Assembly: GCA_035235625.1 (NCBI GenBank)
Contig: CP141148.1
Coordinates: 22,073,057 to 22,137,056 of the forward strand
Direction: 5' to 3'
DNA length: 64,000 bases
Source: Saururus chinensis
Taxonomy: Eukaryota; Streptophyta; Magnoliopsida; Piperales; Saururaceae
Under the pieces are notes generated by a model. The model ran no database searches and was not told the origin of the DNA. It was given only the letters and a program-made list of their open reading frames with translations. A program made the translations under genes and the position numbers. Shown piece after piece: positions 35,748-47,009 of the stretch (position 1 is its first letter; each line of letters opens with the position of its first letter).

Positions 35748-36498
35748 TTTGATATTCGTATTTGTGAACCTCAGTTATCATGACCTGAAAATTTAATTGA
35801 ATGGTTTGTTTTGTATTTTTTTTTCTCATGACTTACCGTTCATGCTATTTTAAAAAGGCTTTTAAAAATCCAGGTCGTGATATTATGCACAAGTTTTGTT
35901 TATGAATTATGATGCTTGAATGAGATATTTACACAAGTTGTATGTGTAAGGGATTTGATGTGCTATTTTCTTAAGAATGATGTTTTGGTGTTAATGTAAG
36001 CTTTATGTTTTCAAACCCTTACTGAGCTAAGCTCACCCCTTTTGCATTGTTTTGCTTTAGGGTATCCCTTGGGGATCCTCTGTATGATTGTGCCATGTAA
36101 GACAAGATGATCTATTTTGTGAGCATGAAGGCGATTAGATGCCTATTGAGTGGGGGATATTCTACATGTTTTAGGATAGACTTTATGTTTGATTTTGATG
36201 TTACCTTGTCACATAACTATGATACTTTACATGTGGGAGAGCCTATTTTGATGGCATAAACTTGTTTAGTGCCTTTTTGAGGCTTGAGACTCCCTATGTT
36301 CTTATGGGACTTATGTGGGTATGTGAATGACTAAGATATTTCATTTAATTTCTTTTATCTTTCGGTAATTACTTTTACACAAAATGAAGTGTTGCGTACT
36401 TCGATCTAGCTCAGGTTTTGGTTAGAACTCAACTCGTCTCTCCTTTGTTATCTCTCTTTGGCAGGGTTCGGGTCAAGAAGGTATGGCAGGGTGTGATA

Positions 36499-37582
36499 GT
36501 TTTTTCTTCCCTAGTAGTGTTGGTTGCTTCTTTGCAGCCAACCATGGCTTCTTCGTCATCCAAGCTTCCTCCTTTCCAAAGTCCAATGGTCGTGGCAACC
36601 TGAGAGCTCTTCCACCTTCATCTTCTCGTGGTGATCCTCATGGATGTCATGCTAGCCATAGTCCAATAGCTACTCTCCCACCTGACAAGCACTGGAGAAG
36701 TTGACCTCTCCTTCTTCTTCTGTGTCACGCCTTGGACCAGACCAAGCCACCTCCATCCTTTCAATCTGATTCCCCTTCAGTGAAATCCTTTGATGGAGGC
36801 CCTCTTCTCCGCTTCCCTGCTACAATCACCATCCCCTATCAGCGGCGACAAGCATGAGAGGCTCAAGACTTCTTTAACTAACTAAAGCACAGGTTCAACA
36901 CTGCAGTGGTCATTTGCAACATTTTGGTCCACGACGATTCCATGGCCGGTATCAGCCTTGCCTTGCCCACATCTCCAGGCGCCATGCTTAGCCCTGGGCT
37001 GCATGTGCTCTACTTAGCGACATAATTCCAACCATGGTGCGCATACCAGACATCAGACTTGGCCACTACAGATGATGTTGTCCCATGCTCCTTCGTTGGC
37101 CACTGCTCACCCCCACAAGCCCCAACCTTTGCCTCCCGCTTTGCAACTTCGAGAAATCCGGGATAGTGGTTCCTATTTCTCTTTGGACAACCTCCTATTT
37201 CAGCCATGCCTCTTCTGTGTTTTGGTTTCTTGGGTTTGATGTTTGCATAAGATGGCTTCCACATGCTGGATCTTACACAGGTCTGCATGGACCCAACTGC
37301 AACCCCGCGGTCACCTTACAAGCCATTTTAAGGGTTTTGCATTGTTATTCACACATAGTCCATGTGGTCCTATCCCACATGATGTCGTCCGATCTACCTT
37401 ACTATGAGTGTTATTCCATCCATTAAGTTTGTGGAGTCACATGCTTTCATCATCTTCATTGTAGAGCCTTGGTGGGCCCACATGATGTTCTTTGCTAGAG
37501 TTGAGCTTTGCGTGTATTTGTTCCTTTGTTGCAAGAACTGAAGACCACCTCGAGGACGAGGTGGCATGGAAGCGAGGTAGAA
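36499..37582 (+). other. C-rich degenerate stretch, possibly the 3' end of a gypsy element
   Basis: This is more GC-rich than its surroundings. A frame from about 36718 stays open for long runs between scattered stops, but I recognise no domain in it. Just before 37583 the string ACCACCTCGAGGACGAGGTGG (read as HLEDEV) resembles the LEDEV ending common before gypsy 3' LTRs, and is followed by a weak purine stretch. It could also be a decayed host gene. Confidence 0.3.
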
Positions 37583-37960
37583 TGTTATGACCTGCCCTAG
37601 GGGTCGGGTCATGACTTCAAAGTCTATTATAATTAGTATTTAATTATTAGTGGTAGTATTTTAGGGTAATGAGGAGTTTGTTCTTATTGGGCTTAGGCAA
37701 ATGTTAGAGGCCCCATTCTAATTAACAATTTTATTAGGATTATGGTTCTTAATTGTCTATTAATATTTAGGGGATATGCCCTTATTGAGTCATTCAAAAA
37801 AGCAAGGAAGAAATAGATTAGTTATTTTAGTCTCTTTAGCCTTAATCCATTTTCTTTCTCTCCCTTTTCTCTATAATTTTCTTAGTGTAGACATCAGTCT
37901 ACAATAAAAACCATTGATGAAGACATAGATTCCACCCAATCAAACTGATAGTAAGGGAAA
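37583..37960 (+). repeat. Candidate LTR starting TGTTATGACC
   Basis: TGTTATGACCTGCCC follows the LEDEV-like ending and a purine-rich GGAAGCGAGGTAGAA. An AATAAAA signal lies near 37900. No second copy is in the window, so the right edge is a guess. Confidence 0.35.
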
Positions 37961-38399
37961 GAATATGCTAGTTAAATTTGCTTCATTTCTTATTTTCTTT
38001 CATATTGATTTTAATTTTTTTACTATATCATACGTATTTAGTGTTTAGGTCAAACAAGAACTTTTAAGTGTGGTTAATAGAAGAGAATTTTGCCAAAATA
38101 GCCCTAGGATGCAACATATTATACAAAATGTCTCTTATTATCACGTAATACACAATATAGCCCTATGCACATGTAAACCTCCACACACATGACATAAATT
38201 ATCTAAAATACCCCTTCTCATTGTCTTCCTTATAACTTCACCAACCTACTGCTTATCATTTCCAGTAGCTCCAGCTTTGACTCTGCCACCTCCGCCACTA
38301 ACTCCACCATCTCCTCCATCGACCGCCGCCTTTGTTGTCAATGTTGTTGCCTTCGTCATTGGCTCTGCTTCATCTAACTTCGTCTTTACCTCCTCCACC
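37961..38399. other. AT-rich then C-rich stretch, possible transposon end
   Basis: No gene is seen. TTTTGCCAAAATAGCCC at about 38090 is itself partly palindromic and could be an outer terminus of the inverted-repeat element that follows, but no matching inverted copy was found on the right. Confidence 0.3.
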
Positions 38400-39380
38400 A
38401 CCATCACCTTCTCCTCCTCCCCTCTTTTGCCACCACCATCTTCTCCTCTTCCTTTTCCTCCTCCTCTCTCTCCTCTCCTCCTCCCCCTTTCCTCCTCGAT
38501 TGCCTCCTCTTCTCCCTCCTAGAATCTAACAAGAGCACTTACAAACTAGTTGATAGAGCTATTATGAATTCATATTTTTTTCTACAATCTAAAAACAAAA
38601 GAACCTATAAAAATGTTAAACTACTCAAAACCAAAAGTGAGTTTTATTTTTACTTGATTCTGAGTTTTTTCTTAACTCTAAGCAAAACCTTGTATTGATA
38701 TTCAACATTCAACAATCGATAATTGACAATCAAATTTACTGAGATAAAGGGGATATAAGACAACATTATGAGTATAAATATATCCATAAGTATTTATAAT
38801 GAACTATCTTAAAAAACCAAATAGATAAAATGAAGCATAAAACAAATATTAAACATACAACTGTCAGCTATCTTGACTGCCATTTGCCGAATGTCCTAAT
38901 TGTCAACAGTCATAACATTTGGTGCTGGAGACCACCTTCTTCTTCGATGCCGGTAATCTTTTACTGATGCATGACAACTGATAGTTGATGGACACGTTTA
39001 AATTTTATTTTATTTTATTTTTTATTTATTTAGTTTATTAAGATAGTTCATTGTAAATACTTGGGGTGATATTTTCACTCATAATGTTGTCTTACGCTCC
39101 CTTTATTGTAATAAATCTGATTGTTGTCATCAGCTTTCAGTACGAGGTTTTGTTTAGTATTAGAAAATGCTCAAAATCAAGTAAAAATAAAACATACTCT
39201 TTTTTGAGTAGTTTAACATATTTATGGATTTTTTTATTTGAGCTTGTAGAGAAAAAAAAGAATTCTTAATAGCTTTATTGGCTAGTTTGTGATTGGTCTT
39301 GTTAGATTCTAGTAGGGAGGAAGAGGAGGTGATTGAGGAGGAAAAGGGGATGAGGATAGAAAGGAGGGGAGGAGGAGGAG

Positions 39381-39400
<20 letters not shown>
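38400..39400. mobile_element. Long inverted-repeat (foldback-like) element
   Basis: 38400-38815 is the imperfect reverse complement of 39035-39400. Paired landmarks are AGAATCTAACAAG (38521) with CTTGTTAGATTCT (39298), GTTAAACTACTCAAAA (38620) with TTTTGAGTAGTTTAAC (39202), and GACAACATTATGAGT (38758) with ACTCATAATGTTGTC (39077). A loop of about 220 bp separates the arms. No transposase is seen. The right arm passes into a GA microsatellite and is then broken by element C. Confidence 0.75.

Positions 39401-39450
<50 letters not shown>
39384..39450. repeat. (GA)n microsatellite
   Basis: About 33 uninterrupted GA units lie in a longer purine-only stretch (39310-39500). The chance Ser/Leu and Glu/Arg readings across it are not genes. 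Confidence 0.95.
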
Positions 39451-39455
<5 letters not shown>

Positions 39456-39500
39456 GAGAGGAGAGAAAGGAGGAGAGGAGAGGAGAGGGAGGAGGGAGGG

Positions 39501-42500
39501 TGTCACGACCCGGATTTTTAAAAGCATTTTTAAATAGCACGAACGGTAAGTAGCGATTTTTTTTTCTTAAATACAAAACAAACCATTCGATTAAATATCC
39601 AAGTCATGATAACTGGGGTTCACAAATACGGATATCAAATCATATGATATTATTTAACGTCTAAAAATTTATAAAGATCAGCTCATCCATCTAAGTACAA
39701 GTCCGTCATCCGTCTGAAAATAAATAACAAGTTGACTCTCATGCTAAAGGTACACTTACGTACCCGAGTTGCAGACACGAAGAAACTTCATCCTATACGC
39801 GTCAATCTTGGTCTCACTCATTGTCGCCTGAAAAACCTGCAACAAAGCAAACCAAACAACAACCACAACCACAATGGAGCATCTCTGCCTTTAGGAAAAG
39901 AGCTTCCAAAGGACAAAAGGTTTAATTAATATTTTTTGGATCGGGCTAACATCACCCGATGTTAGTTGCCTACGTACTCATCAGACAGCATCTCCAATGT
40001 TTCCAACAAGATCGGATCCAGACGTAGTTTTGCCTAAAAACTACTCTATCCTAATAAGCATAGCACCACACATGCAATGCTTAAGTATATTTAACCTACA
40101 TTTTAGTAAGTCATTTAATCGTTCCACTTGTCTAATTAACAAGCAATAACAAACAATGTTATTAATTATCTCATATCCCTTATTCAATAATTAATACTAT
40201 AAAATCTGTAACTCAGAGATAACTTGCCCCTCGAGAAATCCCAAAACAAAGTACTCCAACCTTGGAGTAGACTGCTTAACAGCAGCTTAATCCAAATCCC
40301 AAGGGCTCTCAATAGCCTACAACGAATCTGGAGAAGAGGATCCCAATTGTGCTCATGGACACAGATTGACAAGAAACACAAGCCTTCCATGATGCTCATG
40401 TAACTCCGCTTTTCGTACGTACTAAATAGTCCTGGGAAGACCTGTAGGAGACCCGCGGTAAAGACCCTCTAGTCAATACTCAAACCGTCGTGGTGATGAA
40501 GAAGCATATCGCAATCTCCAGCATTATCCATAGAAGCCTTAGGTCTTTATGACTATTGACACAGCCAAACATCTGAATTTAGACTAGATTATTTCCATCT
40601 AGTCAAAGTATCCACTCAACCGTTTGGGTCATTTGCACCTTTTGAATCAACTCAATAAATAGCTCATCCACTGAGCTAAGACTCATAGAACAACCCAAAA
40701 TCATCCTCGGTTCATTAACCAAGGTAAGATTCTATGTCAGGGCCCCGTTCACTCCATGAACTAGTCCCAACCCTATTGAGGGTATTTTAGTCATTATCTT
40801 GATTAGATGTTCTCCCCCAATCCAATGACAACCCATGTCTCTTGATCAAACTTCATTAATCTTAAGTTACCGATATAAATTAAAGCATCAACAATAAAAG
40901 CATGCACCAACATAATCAACATAAATAACATACATTCACACCAATGCGTAAAGAATGAATAAAGGCCCATTGCACTCATTTGCAGGGCCAGGGCTTAACT
41001 AGTTCAAGCCCAAGAGTGTAACAACTCTAACGCATCCCGCGATTTACATATATAACACTCTAGTCGATCGATGTACTCGATTGCAGACACGAGTAATACG
41101 TTGCTTTAAACATGAGAATTAGGGTTCTACCCCTTATTTCCCCATGACACTATGACCTGTCAAGGTCTTCGTGTCACTTGCGGGTCACACACCTTTCTTT
41201 TGAAGTCATTTAACATCATTCTAGGGCACCCTAACACTCGGTTGCTAGGTTATCCGTTTTAGCAGAAATAGAACATACTGCCCCCTAAGGGCATTATGGT
41301 AATTTCACCACCCCTCCCTTGGTTCATTCTAGTTATTTTACTACCCTTCTATTAATTTAAGTCATTGACCTCTCACAAAGCTCCACTCTCAGACTGAACC
41401 GCGCTTCCATTCACACGAATGTGAGCGGGTCCACTCTAAGGGGTATTTCTATCATTTGGTTTAAGGCCTTAATGACATCCAATGGGTCCAAAATTGAACT
41501 CAAGGGTACTACTAGCCTTCATGGACTCTGTGTAATTTTCCTGGCATATGATGGGGTCGTGAACCCCTTGAACCTACCCAGGTTTTGACTAACAGTTTAC
41601 TATAAACCCTAAGGGCAAAAGCTACTCATTGGGATTTTTATTCACTTAGAGATTTGGCCTATAAATAGGTTACCCATTAAGATCTCATTGTCAATTTTCC
41701 CAATTTTTAAATAAAATCCTAGGACCCTGAACTAGGGCCCCGAAGTCGGGTAAATGGTTCTCACACGATGATTTAACTACCAAGGGTAAAAAGGTCATTT
41801 TACAATCTTTGGGATTTTTTCCCAAGATGAAACTCGGTTAGAATAATTCTAAACCTCTCCAGGTCCAATAGTAATTTTCTAGGATTTGTTTGACACAATT
41901 AACCCCCTGAATTGGACCCGGTTCAGGGAATATGAATTGTTCTCTTTTTTTTTCTAAACAAAACAAGACCGGACCGGATCTGATCAGGTTACCCGACCCG
42001 GTCCAGGGAGCACACAACCCGCGAGGGTCGTCTTCCCCGTGATTGGCCAGAGGCTGAATGGCCTCTGGTGGCGCCACCCCCTACCACGGCGATGGGATGG
42101 TAGCTCACCGCTTTTCCGACCGCCGGCGCACGACGGAACGAACGGCGTCGGTCCCGCTGCTGTCCAGTGGCCAAAACCGCCACTTTCCCTATTTTTTTTT
42201 AAACGACTATGAGGCGGCGGCGGCGGCTTCACCATAGCGGCCTAAGATGCCACATCTGGGGTCGCCGCAGCCCAGGCTTGCGCAGCCAGGGCTAGCGCAG
42301 TCGGGCCTGCGCAGCCCCGCCTCTTTTTTTTTTTTTTTTTATGATGACCCGGCAGCCAGCAGCGGCAGTCGAAACTGCCTCCGCGAGGGCTGCCAAAGCC
42401 AGGGCCACCATGGCCAGAGCCATGGCCGCCATGGCCAAGGCCAGTGCACCCCCTTCAACACTGATTCCAGCGACCCATTGAAAAATAGCATACTGTTCAC

Positions 42501-43080
42501 ATAATTACGTGAACAGTATTTGCAAAAGTCATTATTAATATTATAATCAATAAAATAACTAATGAATTCTCTACAAATCTTAACTTGAAATCCTACCTCA
42601 CGGCCGAGTTGTGGTCGATCCACCATCGCCAATGCTTCGCCGGAGTCTCGCCGGAAAATTCTCCCCTTTCCTTCACCGTCAAAAACTCCCTCTCAAAAAG
42701 CCCTAATTAATTCTATTTATAGGCATGAGATTAGGGCTCCTAATCCCAAGAGAAATTTGGCCCCAAAAACCCAATTTCGGAATCCCAAATAATTGGGACC
42801 AAAACGTGACTTAAACGGCCAATTCGTGAGTTCAACTCGGGTAAACAGGTCCTGCACGTAATGTTCAACTTCGAACGATCGTATTTTCCTCATCTGAACT
42901 CCATTTTGCACGTTCTTGGTGGCGTTTCGAAGCTCTTTCCGTCTATTTTCAATCCATATATGATTCAGCTACCACTTCCAACTGATGATCAGGTTATTCT
43001 CATGGGAAGATCAAGGGGTCCTACACCCTAATTTCCCCGTGTACGACTTTGGGAATTTAAAAAAATTCCCGGATGTTATA
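39501..43080 (-). mobile_element. Giant solo LTR C (3580 bp), target duplication GAGGG
   Basis: On the plus strand it runs from TGTCACGACCCGG to CCCGGATGTTATA, so on its own strand it starts TATAACATCCGGG (TG mutated to TA) and ends GGGTCGTGACA. GAGGG flanks it at 39496-39500 and 43081-43085. It is the most complete member of the A family and aligns with A1 and A2 throughout. The TATA box on the minus strand is GCCTATAAATAGAAT near 42722. No internal domains are present. It landed at the end of the GA microsatellite. Confidence 0.88.
42195..42460. repeat. GC-rich short repeats within LTR C
   Basis: GCGCAGCC-type words (42263-42325) are followed, after a T-run, by GCCATGGCC palindromes in tandem (42395-42440). 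The palindromes produce a Trp/Pro-rich chance reading on the minus strand. Confidence 0.7.
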
Positions 43081-44179
43081 GAGGGAGGGGGGAGGAATAG
43101 GTGGAGGTGGTGGTGGAGTACATCAACCGATGAGAGTTTCATAAGGTTGGCTTACACTTTAATAGTTGAGGAGAGAGCCAGAGGCTGCTAGTGAATAACT
43201 TGAGAATGCAAAGCAGCTTGTTTAGGTCATGCGCGTGCCATATGACCGAAGACTGGTTATGACTACTTATGCTTTGATGGATGACGTTTGCATGTTATAA
43301 GAGGGGAAAATGGGGAGATGTCGGTAGACTCAAGGAGGAGTAGGGAGGAGTGACAATAGCCTTGGCTGACACCACTATGTTCGTGGCAGCTGGGTGGAGC
43401 TGAATTTGGCGGGTCATGGTGAACAGTAGCAAATAGCCCAAAGGAGAAAGACAAAACGGGGGAGGCATCAATGGGCTCAAGAGAAGGCTGAAGAGGGAGG
43501 GGTTCCACGGTGAACGCCCAATCTTATCCCATTATTTTCCTTATTTTCTTGTTTTTTTCTTTCTTCTCCTTTTATTCTCTCTCATTTTCTCTTCAATTTC
43601 TTTTGTTTTTCTTCTTTTTTCACACTAAAAGCCTTTGTGGCATATCAAGGCCCACTACTTGTAACTAGGCCATACACCCAATTCTATAGGTATAAATATC
43701 AAGATAAAATATAAAAAATCAAATATACCAATGTCAAATTTTCCTCCCAAAAATAAGCAAAAAAAATAGTAAAAAAATTAAAAAATAAATTAGTCATTAC
43801 AGGAAGAGGCCTTAAGGGAAAATGAAGCGAGGAGGTAGGCGATACCGAGGAGATTGGTGCATAGAGTTTTCCTCTTACGGCCAATGGTAAAATCTTGTTA
43901 AGTTTTCCACTAGCCGATGAAGGTGAAGAAAGTATTTTAATTATTTTCTCTTGCACATATCGAAGAATCACACACAAAAATCTATTCAGGTAAAAAGTAT
44001 AAACTATTTGGGCTCTAACACCATGCTGGCCATGTATTTCACCACTTACCAAACGACTTGTAATTATAGTGTATGAGCCAAATATTTATAATTATAATAT
44101 GCTGATGAATTATTTGGTGAGTTGTAAAATAGACACACCCAAAGATTTGTATGAGACTGGCTACACTCCCCTAGCGCAT
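43081..44179. other. Unassigned flank with a possible reverse-strand copia primer site
   Basis: The first ~200 bp are G-rich and may continue the interrupted foldback element. At 44010-44023 the minus strand reads TGGTGTTAGAGCCC, two changes from the usual TGGTATCAGAGCC primer site paired with initiator tRNA-Met, suggesting the 5' internal edge of a reverse-strand element. I recognise no gag beyond it. Confidence 0.35.
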
Positions 44180-44413
44180 TGTCACGGGATAGCGAAATGG
44201 ATTATCTGTGACATGTGTTAGGGCGCATACACGTGTGGAAGGTGCATGTGTCATAGGTAGTCTGCTTGGCTATCCCATCACAGCTGAACGCAAGGCGGAG
44301 CACACTGCTGCTATTGATTGTTGTGGGTGTGGGGGCTTATTGCATCGAACATGCAACTCTGTTCGTACGACTAACCAATCTGCAACTAATTTGTCACTCT
44401 GTCCCATTGAGTT
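44180..44413 (+). repeat. Fragment of chromovirus LTR K
   Basis: TGTCACGGGATAGC, then TATCTGTGACATGTG..AGGGC.C.TA.ACGTGTGG, matches the reverse-strand start of LTR K at 56259. It is truncated at the right. Confidence 0.5.
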
Positions 44414-44421
44414 CTCGTCTT

Positions 44422-44752
44422 TAGGGATGCCACCAGGTCGGGTTCAGGTCTGGTTTTGCCAAACCCGAACCCGATACCATTTAAAAATGGTAAACCCAAA
44501 TCCGACCCGAATAGCTATTCGGGTTGAATTTGGAAACTGAAACCCAACCCATTAGGCTTGGGTCGGGTTTTATTAAAATATAAAAAAATTATATTTATAA
44601 CCTTATTTGGGTCAAGTTTTGCCAAACCCGAACCCGATACCATTTAAGACCCAAATAACTATTCAATTTTGAATTCGAAAACCCAAGCCCAACACATTAG
44701 GGTCGGGTCGGGTCGGGTTTTACCATATATCCAAACCCGAGTAGCATCCCTA
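44422..44752. mobile_element. hAT-like MITE, 331 bp
   Basis: Termini TAGGGATGCCAC and GTAGCATCCCTA are inverted repeats of 12 bases with one mismatch. The flanks are 8-bp CTCGTCTT (44414-44421) and CTCGTCTC (44753-44760), a hAT-type duplication with one change. The interior is made of GGGTCGGGTT/AACCCGACCC words. It lies just upstream of the possible leader of the membrane-protein gene. Confidence 0.8.
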
Positions 44753-45030
44753 CTCGTCTCTCACCTCTCTCAACCCACTCTTCTTTCTTCCTCTTCAAGC
44801 TCCAACCCCTTATTCGGCCTTCTCATATCTCCACCTATTCAGGTTGAATTCAAAAACGCAAACCCGACGAATTATGAGTCGGGTCGGGTTTTACCATATA
44901 TCCGAACCCGAGTTGCATCCCTACTCGTCGCTCACCTCTCTCGTCGACCCACTCTTCTTTCTTCCTCTTCAAGCTCCAACCCCTTATTAGGCCTTCTCAT
45001 ATCTCCACCTACATTCCCGCGCCTCCTCTT
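44669..45030 (+). repeat. Tandem duplication spanning the MITE end and adjacent leader
   Basis: A unit of about 185 bp is present twice: ACCATATATCC.AACCCGAG, GCATCCCTACTCGTC and CTTCCTCTTCAAGCTCC occur in both, then CTTCTCATATCTCCACCTA. The second copy carries one MITE end, so the duplication followed the MITE insertion. Confidence 0.75.
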
Positions 45031-45051
45031 CTTAGTCACCCTCCTCTTTTG
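44925..45051 (+). other. Candidate untranslated first exon of the membrane-protein gene
   Basis: A pyrimidine-rich, ATG-free stretch ends in CTCTTTTG|GTAAAC, a plausible donor. It looks like a plant 5' leader, and the next recognised gene on this strand is the membrane-protein gene. Transcript evidence would be needed to link them. Confidence 0.3.
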
Positions 45052-45237
45052 GTAAACGGATTTTCCTCATTTTTTCTGTTTTTCAACAGAAAAAATCTGA
45101 ACTTTTTGCGGTTTATTGTTTTAGGCATGTTAGAGAAATTGTATGTAACAGTGCACCCGTTCTCTACCTATTGCTTCTTGTAACCAGTATCTCACCTGGT
45201 TCAGACTTCCCAAGAAACTTTTTTTTTTTGTTTATTA

Positions 45238-45432
45238 GAAGAAAGCTTTTACTCTTGAAGTAGTTGCTCATAAGAATAGAGTTCTGCAGGAACTCGTACT
45301 GGGCCTCATATGTTGTGCTTTTTTTGTATTGTATGCATGGTGTTTGAAGATTTTTATACTACTGTACTTACCTCTTGTTTGTACTATGTGGAAGCAGACT
45401 CTGTTGAGCTCCTGGAAGTTTGAAGAACCTGC
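45238..45432 (+). other. Candidate coding exon with a hydrophobic segment
   Basis: After TTTGTTTATTAG an open frame begins KKAFTLEVVAHKNRVLQEL and continues with a hydrophobic run (LGLICCAFFVLYAWCLKIF) up to WKFEEPA, where GCA|GTACCT could be a donor. The membrane character fits the downstream gene, but its end phase does not fit the exon at 50797 directly, so another exon or an error would be needed. Confidence 0.3.
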
Positions 45433-45635
45433 AGTACCTTATTATTGAGAAGAATGGTTCGATTCCTTGTTGTGGTGTGACCTTGAATATTGTCTTCAAT
45501 AAGCATGTTTTCAAGTTCTTTGTAAGGTGGGCTTTCAATTACAGGATGTGTACCGGTATTTTTCTCTTTTTTGGGAATAGTAGGTTATATTGTTTAAACA
45601 TTGCAGTGACTTCATCTTCTCTGAGAATTGCCTTA

Positions 45636-46040
45636 TGTTATGAGCATAATAGTTGTTTAGTTTCTGTTATATTTTTTTCTGTTATGTGTGTTGTTAGTGT
45701 GGGTTTGTTTAAATTATACTATGAAGGGTAGTGCTGAAATGTGTTAGTTTATTTAGTAGTTATGTGTGAAGTTAGTTGTGTGCTGTAACTGCAACTCTGT
45801 TACAGAATTGTGGTGTCACACAGCAGGGTATATGTATGATGAAAGCCAGAAAGAACAGCAGAGAAGTTATTATTGTGAAATTGGACCTTTGTACCTGGAG
45901 GTTCGGTCTCACTCGGTGAAGACCAATTTGTTGCTCGTTTTCTAAATCTTTATTATTGTTGAGTTAATCTCTGCTCTCCGACATTGTGCGTGGGCGAGGA
46001 AAGAGAAGGAATTTACAGAGAGTTACAAGAAGTTGTAACA
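45636..46040 (+). repeat. 5' LTR of element G
   Basis: 405 bp, TGTTATGAGC to AGTTGTAACA. It aligns with the 3' LTR along its length with many substitutions and a few small gaps, so the insertion is not recent. Confidence 0.85.
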
Positions 46041-46900
46041 ATTTGGAGGAGATGCTCATTGATCCAATTATGGAGGAAGTTTGCCTTGAACGTCTTGAAG
46101 CAGAAGTAGGAGCACTTGTTTCTGGCCAGGAACTTTTTTGGAAGGACATGCGGGAGTTAATGGCTGCCATCAATGTCCGTTTCGATCAGTTAAACGATAT
46201 CCAAATGCAGAGATCAGGGTGAGACTTCTGTTGGCCATCATGGGGCCAATCGCTCTGAATCTTCCCACCTTACTGTCATTCCAAAAATCACGAAGTTAGA
46301 ATTTCCACAATACAATGGCGGAGAGGATCCCACGAATTGGATATGTAGAGTGGAGCAATTCTTTTAATTCCAACAAATTGAAGAAGGTGAACAATTACCA
46401 TTGGCGGCATATCATTTACTGAAGGAAGCGGATGAAATTTTGACTTGGAGTCATTGAAGCACAGTGGTTGTTTTGGTCCTATAGAATTTGAAGATTTCTT
46501 TGGAGATCTGAACAACCTGAAATAGACTGGTAGTGTACCAGATTATTAAGCACTGCTTGAAAAATTGCTGAGACGCTGTGTCTAACATCAGCATAGCAAG
46601 TGAGTTGTTTTATTAGTAGCTTATGAGAAAACATACGTGTGGAGGTTCAGCCTTGCAAACCCACCCTCTACTTTGATGGCCGCTGTCAGACTCAGCAAGA
46701 CTTTATGAAGCCAAGACCACTGCTCTTTGGTGAAAACCCACAACATTAGAAGTGAAGAAAACTCTCCGCTGCTTTGCCATCTACCATACGACCTTAGATT
46801 CAACAGATTAAGTGGCCTGTTGTTGAAATTGAAGAGCTATGCAAAAAGGCTTGTGCTTCCACTGCAATGAGAAATTTGGACCCTGGAAGAAGTTTTTTCT
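46041..46900 (+). pseudogene. gag of element G
   Basis: Fragments read LEFPQYNGGEDPTNWICRVEQFF (the common FP.Y.G.DP..W gag motif), PLAAYHLLKEAD and FEDFFGDL.NLKQTGSV.DY. A knuckle start LCFHCNEKFGP (about 46850) keeps C..C but loses its order afterwards. Stops and shifts break every frame. Confidence 0.7.
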
Positions 46901-47009
46901 TTTGGAGGTTTGCTGGCCTGAAGGTGCAACAAAATCTTGTGACCCAGATTCCTCAGCACCTTCAGATGCCAACGAAGAAAGCCCAGCCATATCCCTCCAT
47001 GCTATTTCT

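Larger units (their letters stand above)
28737..35882 (+). mobile_element. Giant LTR A1 with target duplication TTATG, holding two nested insertions
   Basis: The left end is TGTAACATCCGGG at 28737 and the right end AATCCAGGTCGTGATA at 35882 (CA mutated to TA). TTATG flanks both sides (28732-28736, 35883-35887). The A1 segments are 28737-30856, 33327-34577 and about 35748-35882, roughly 3.5 kb in all. They match the reverse-strand element C (39501-43080) piece by piece. A2 lies inside with its own duplication, as does an Athila-like LTR at 34578. The TATA-like ACTTATAAATTTTT lies near 29120. There is no retrotransposon internal domain, so it is best read as a solo LTR of an element with very long LTRs. 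Confidence 0.85.
26850..36498 (+). mobile_element. LTR H, a relative of D1/D2, split by the 7.1-kb A1 insertion
   Basis: The outer parts are ~26850-28736 and 35888-36498. They share the D-family order: AACCCTAGATC leader, palindrome cluster (27680-27845), a run of short tandem units with ACAAGTTTTGT, CTTACTGAGCTAAGCTCACCCC (36017), and an end GGTTCGGGTCAAG...GGGTGTGATA like the D ends. The left edge is uncertain. The tandem run resumes seamlessly after A1 (28736 to 35888), confirming the interruption. Confidence 0.55.

Noticed and set aside
36541-36704. MASSSSKLPPF-type start resembling a transit peptide
   Set aside because: The frame stops after about 20 codons and the stretch lies in degenerate sequence with no supporting downstream exon.
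39160-39576. Ser/Leu- and Glu/Arg-rich readings on both strands
   Set aside because: They are translations of the GA microsatellite and its purine flanks.
42339-42632. Tryptophan/proline-rich reading on the minus strand
   Set aside because: It is produced by GCCATGGCC tandem palindromes inside LTR C, not by a protein under selection.
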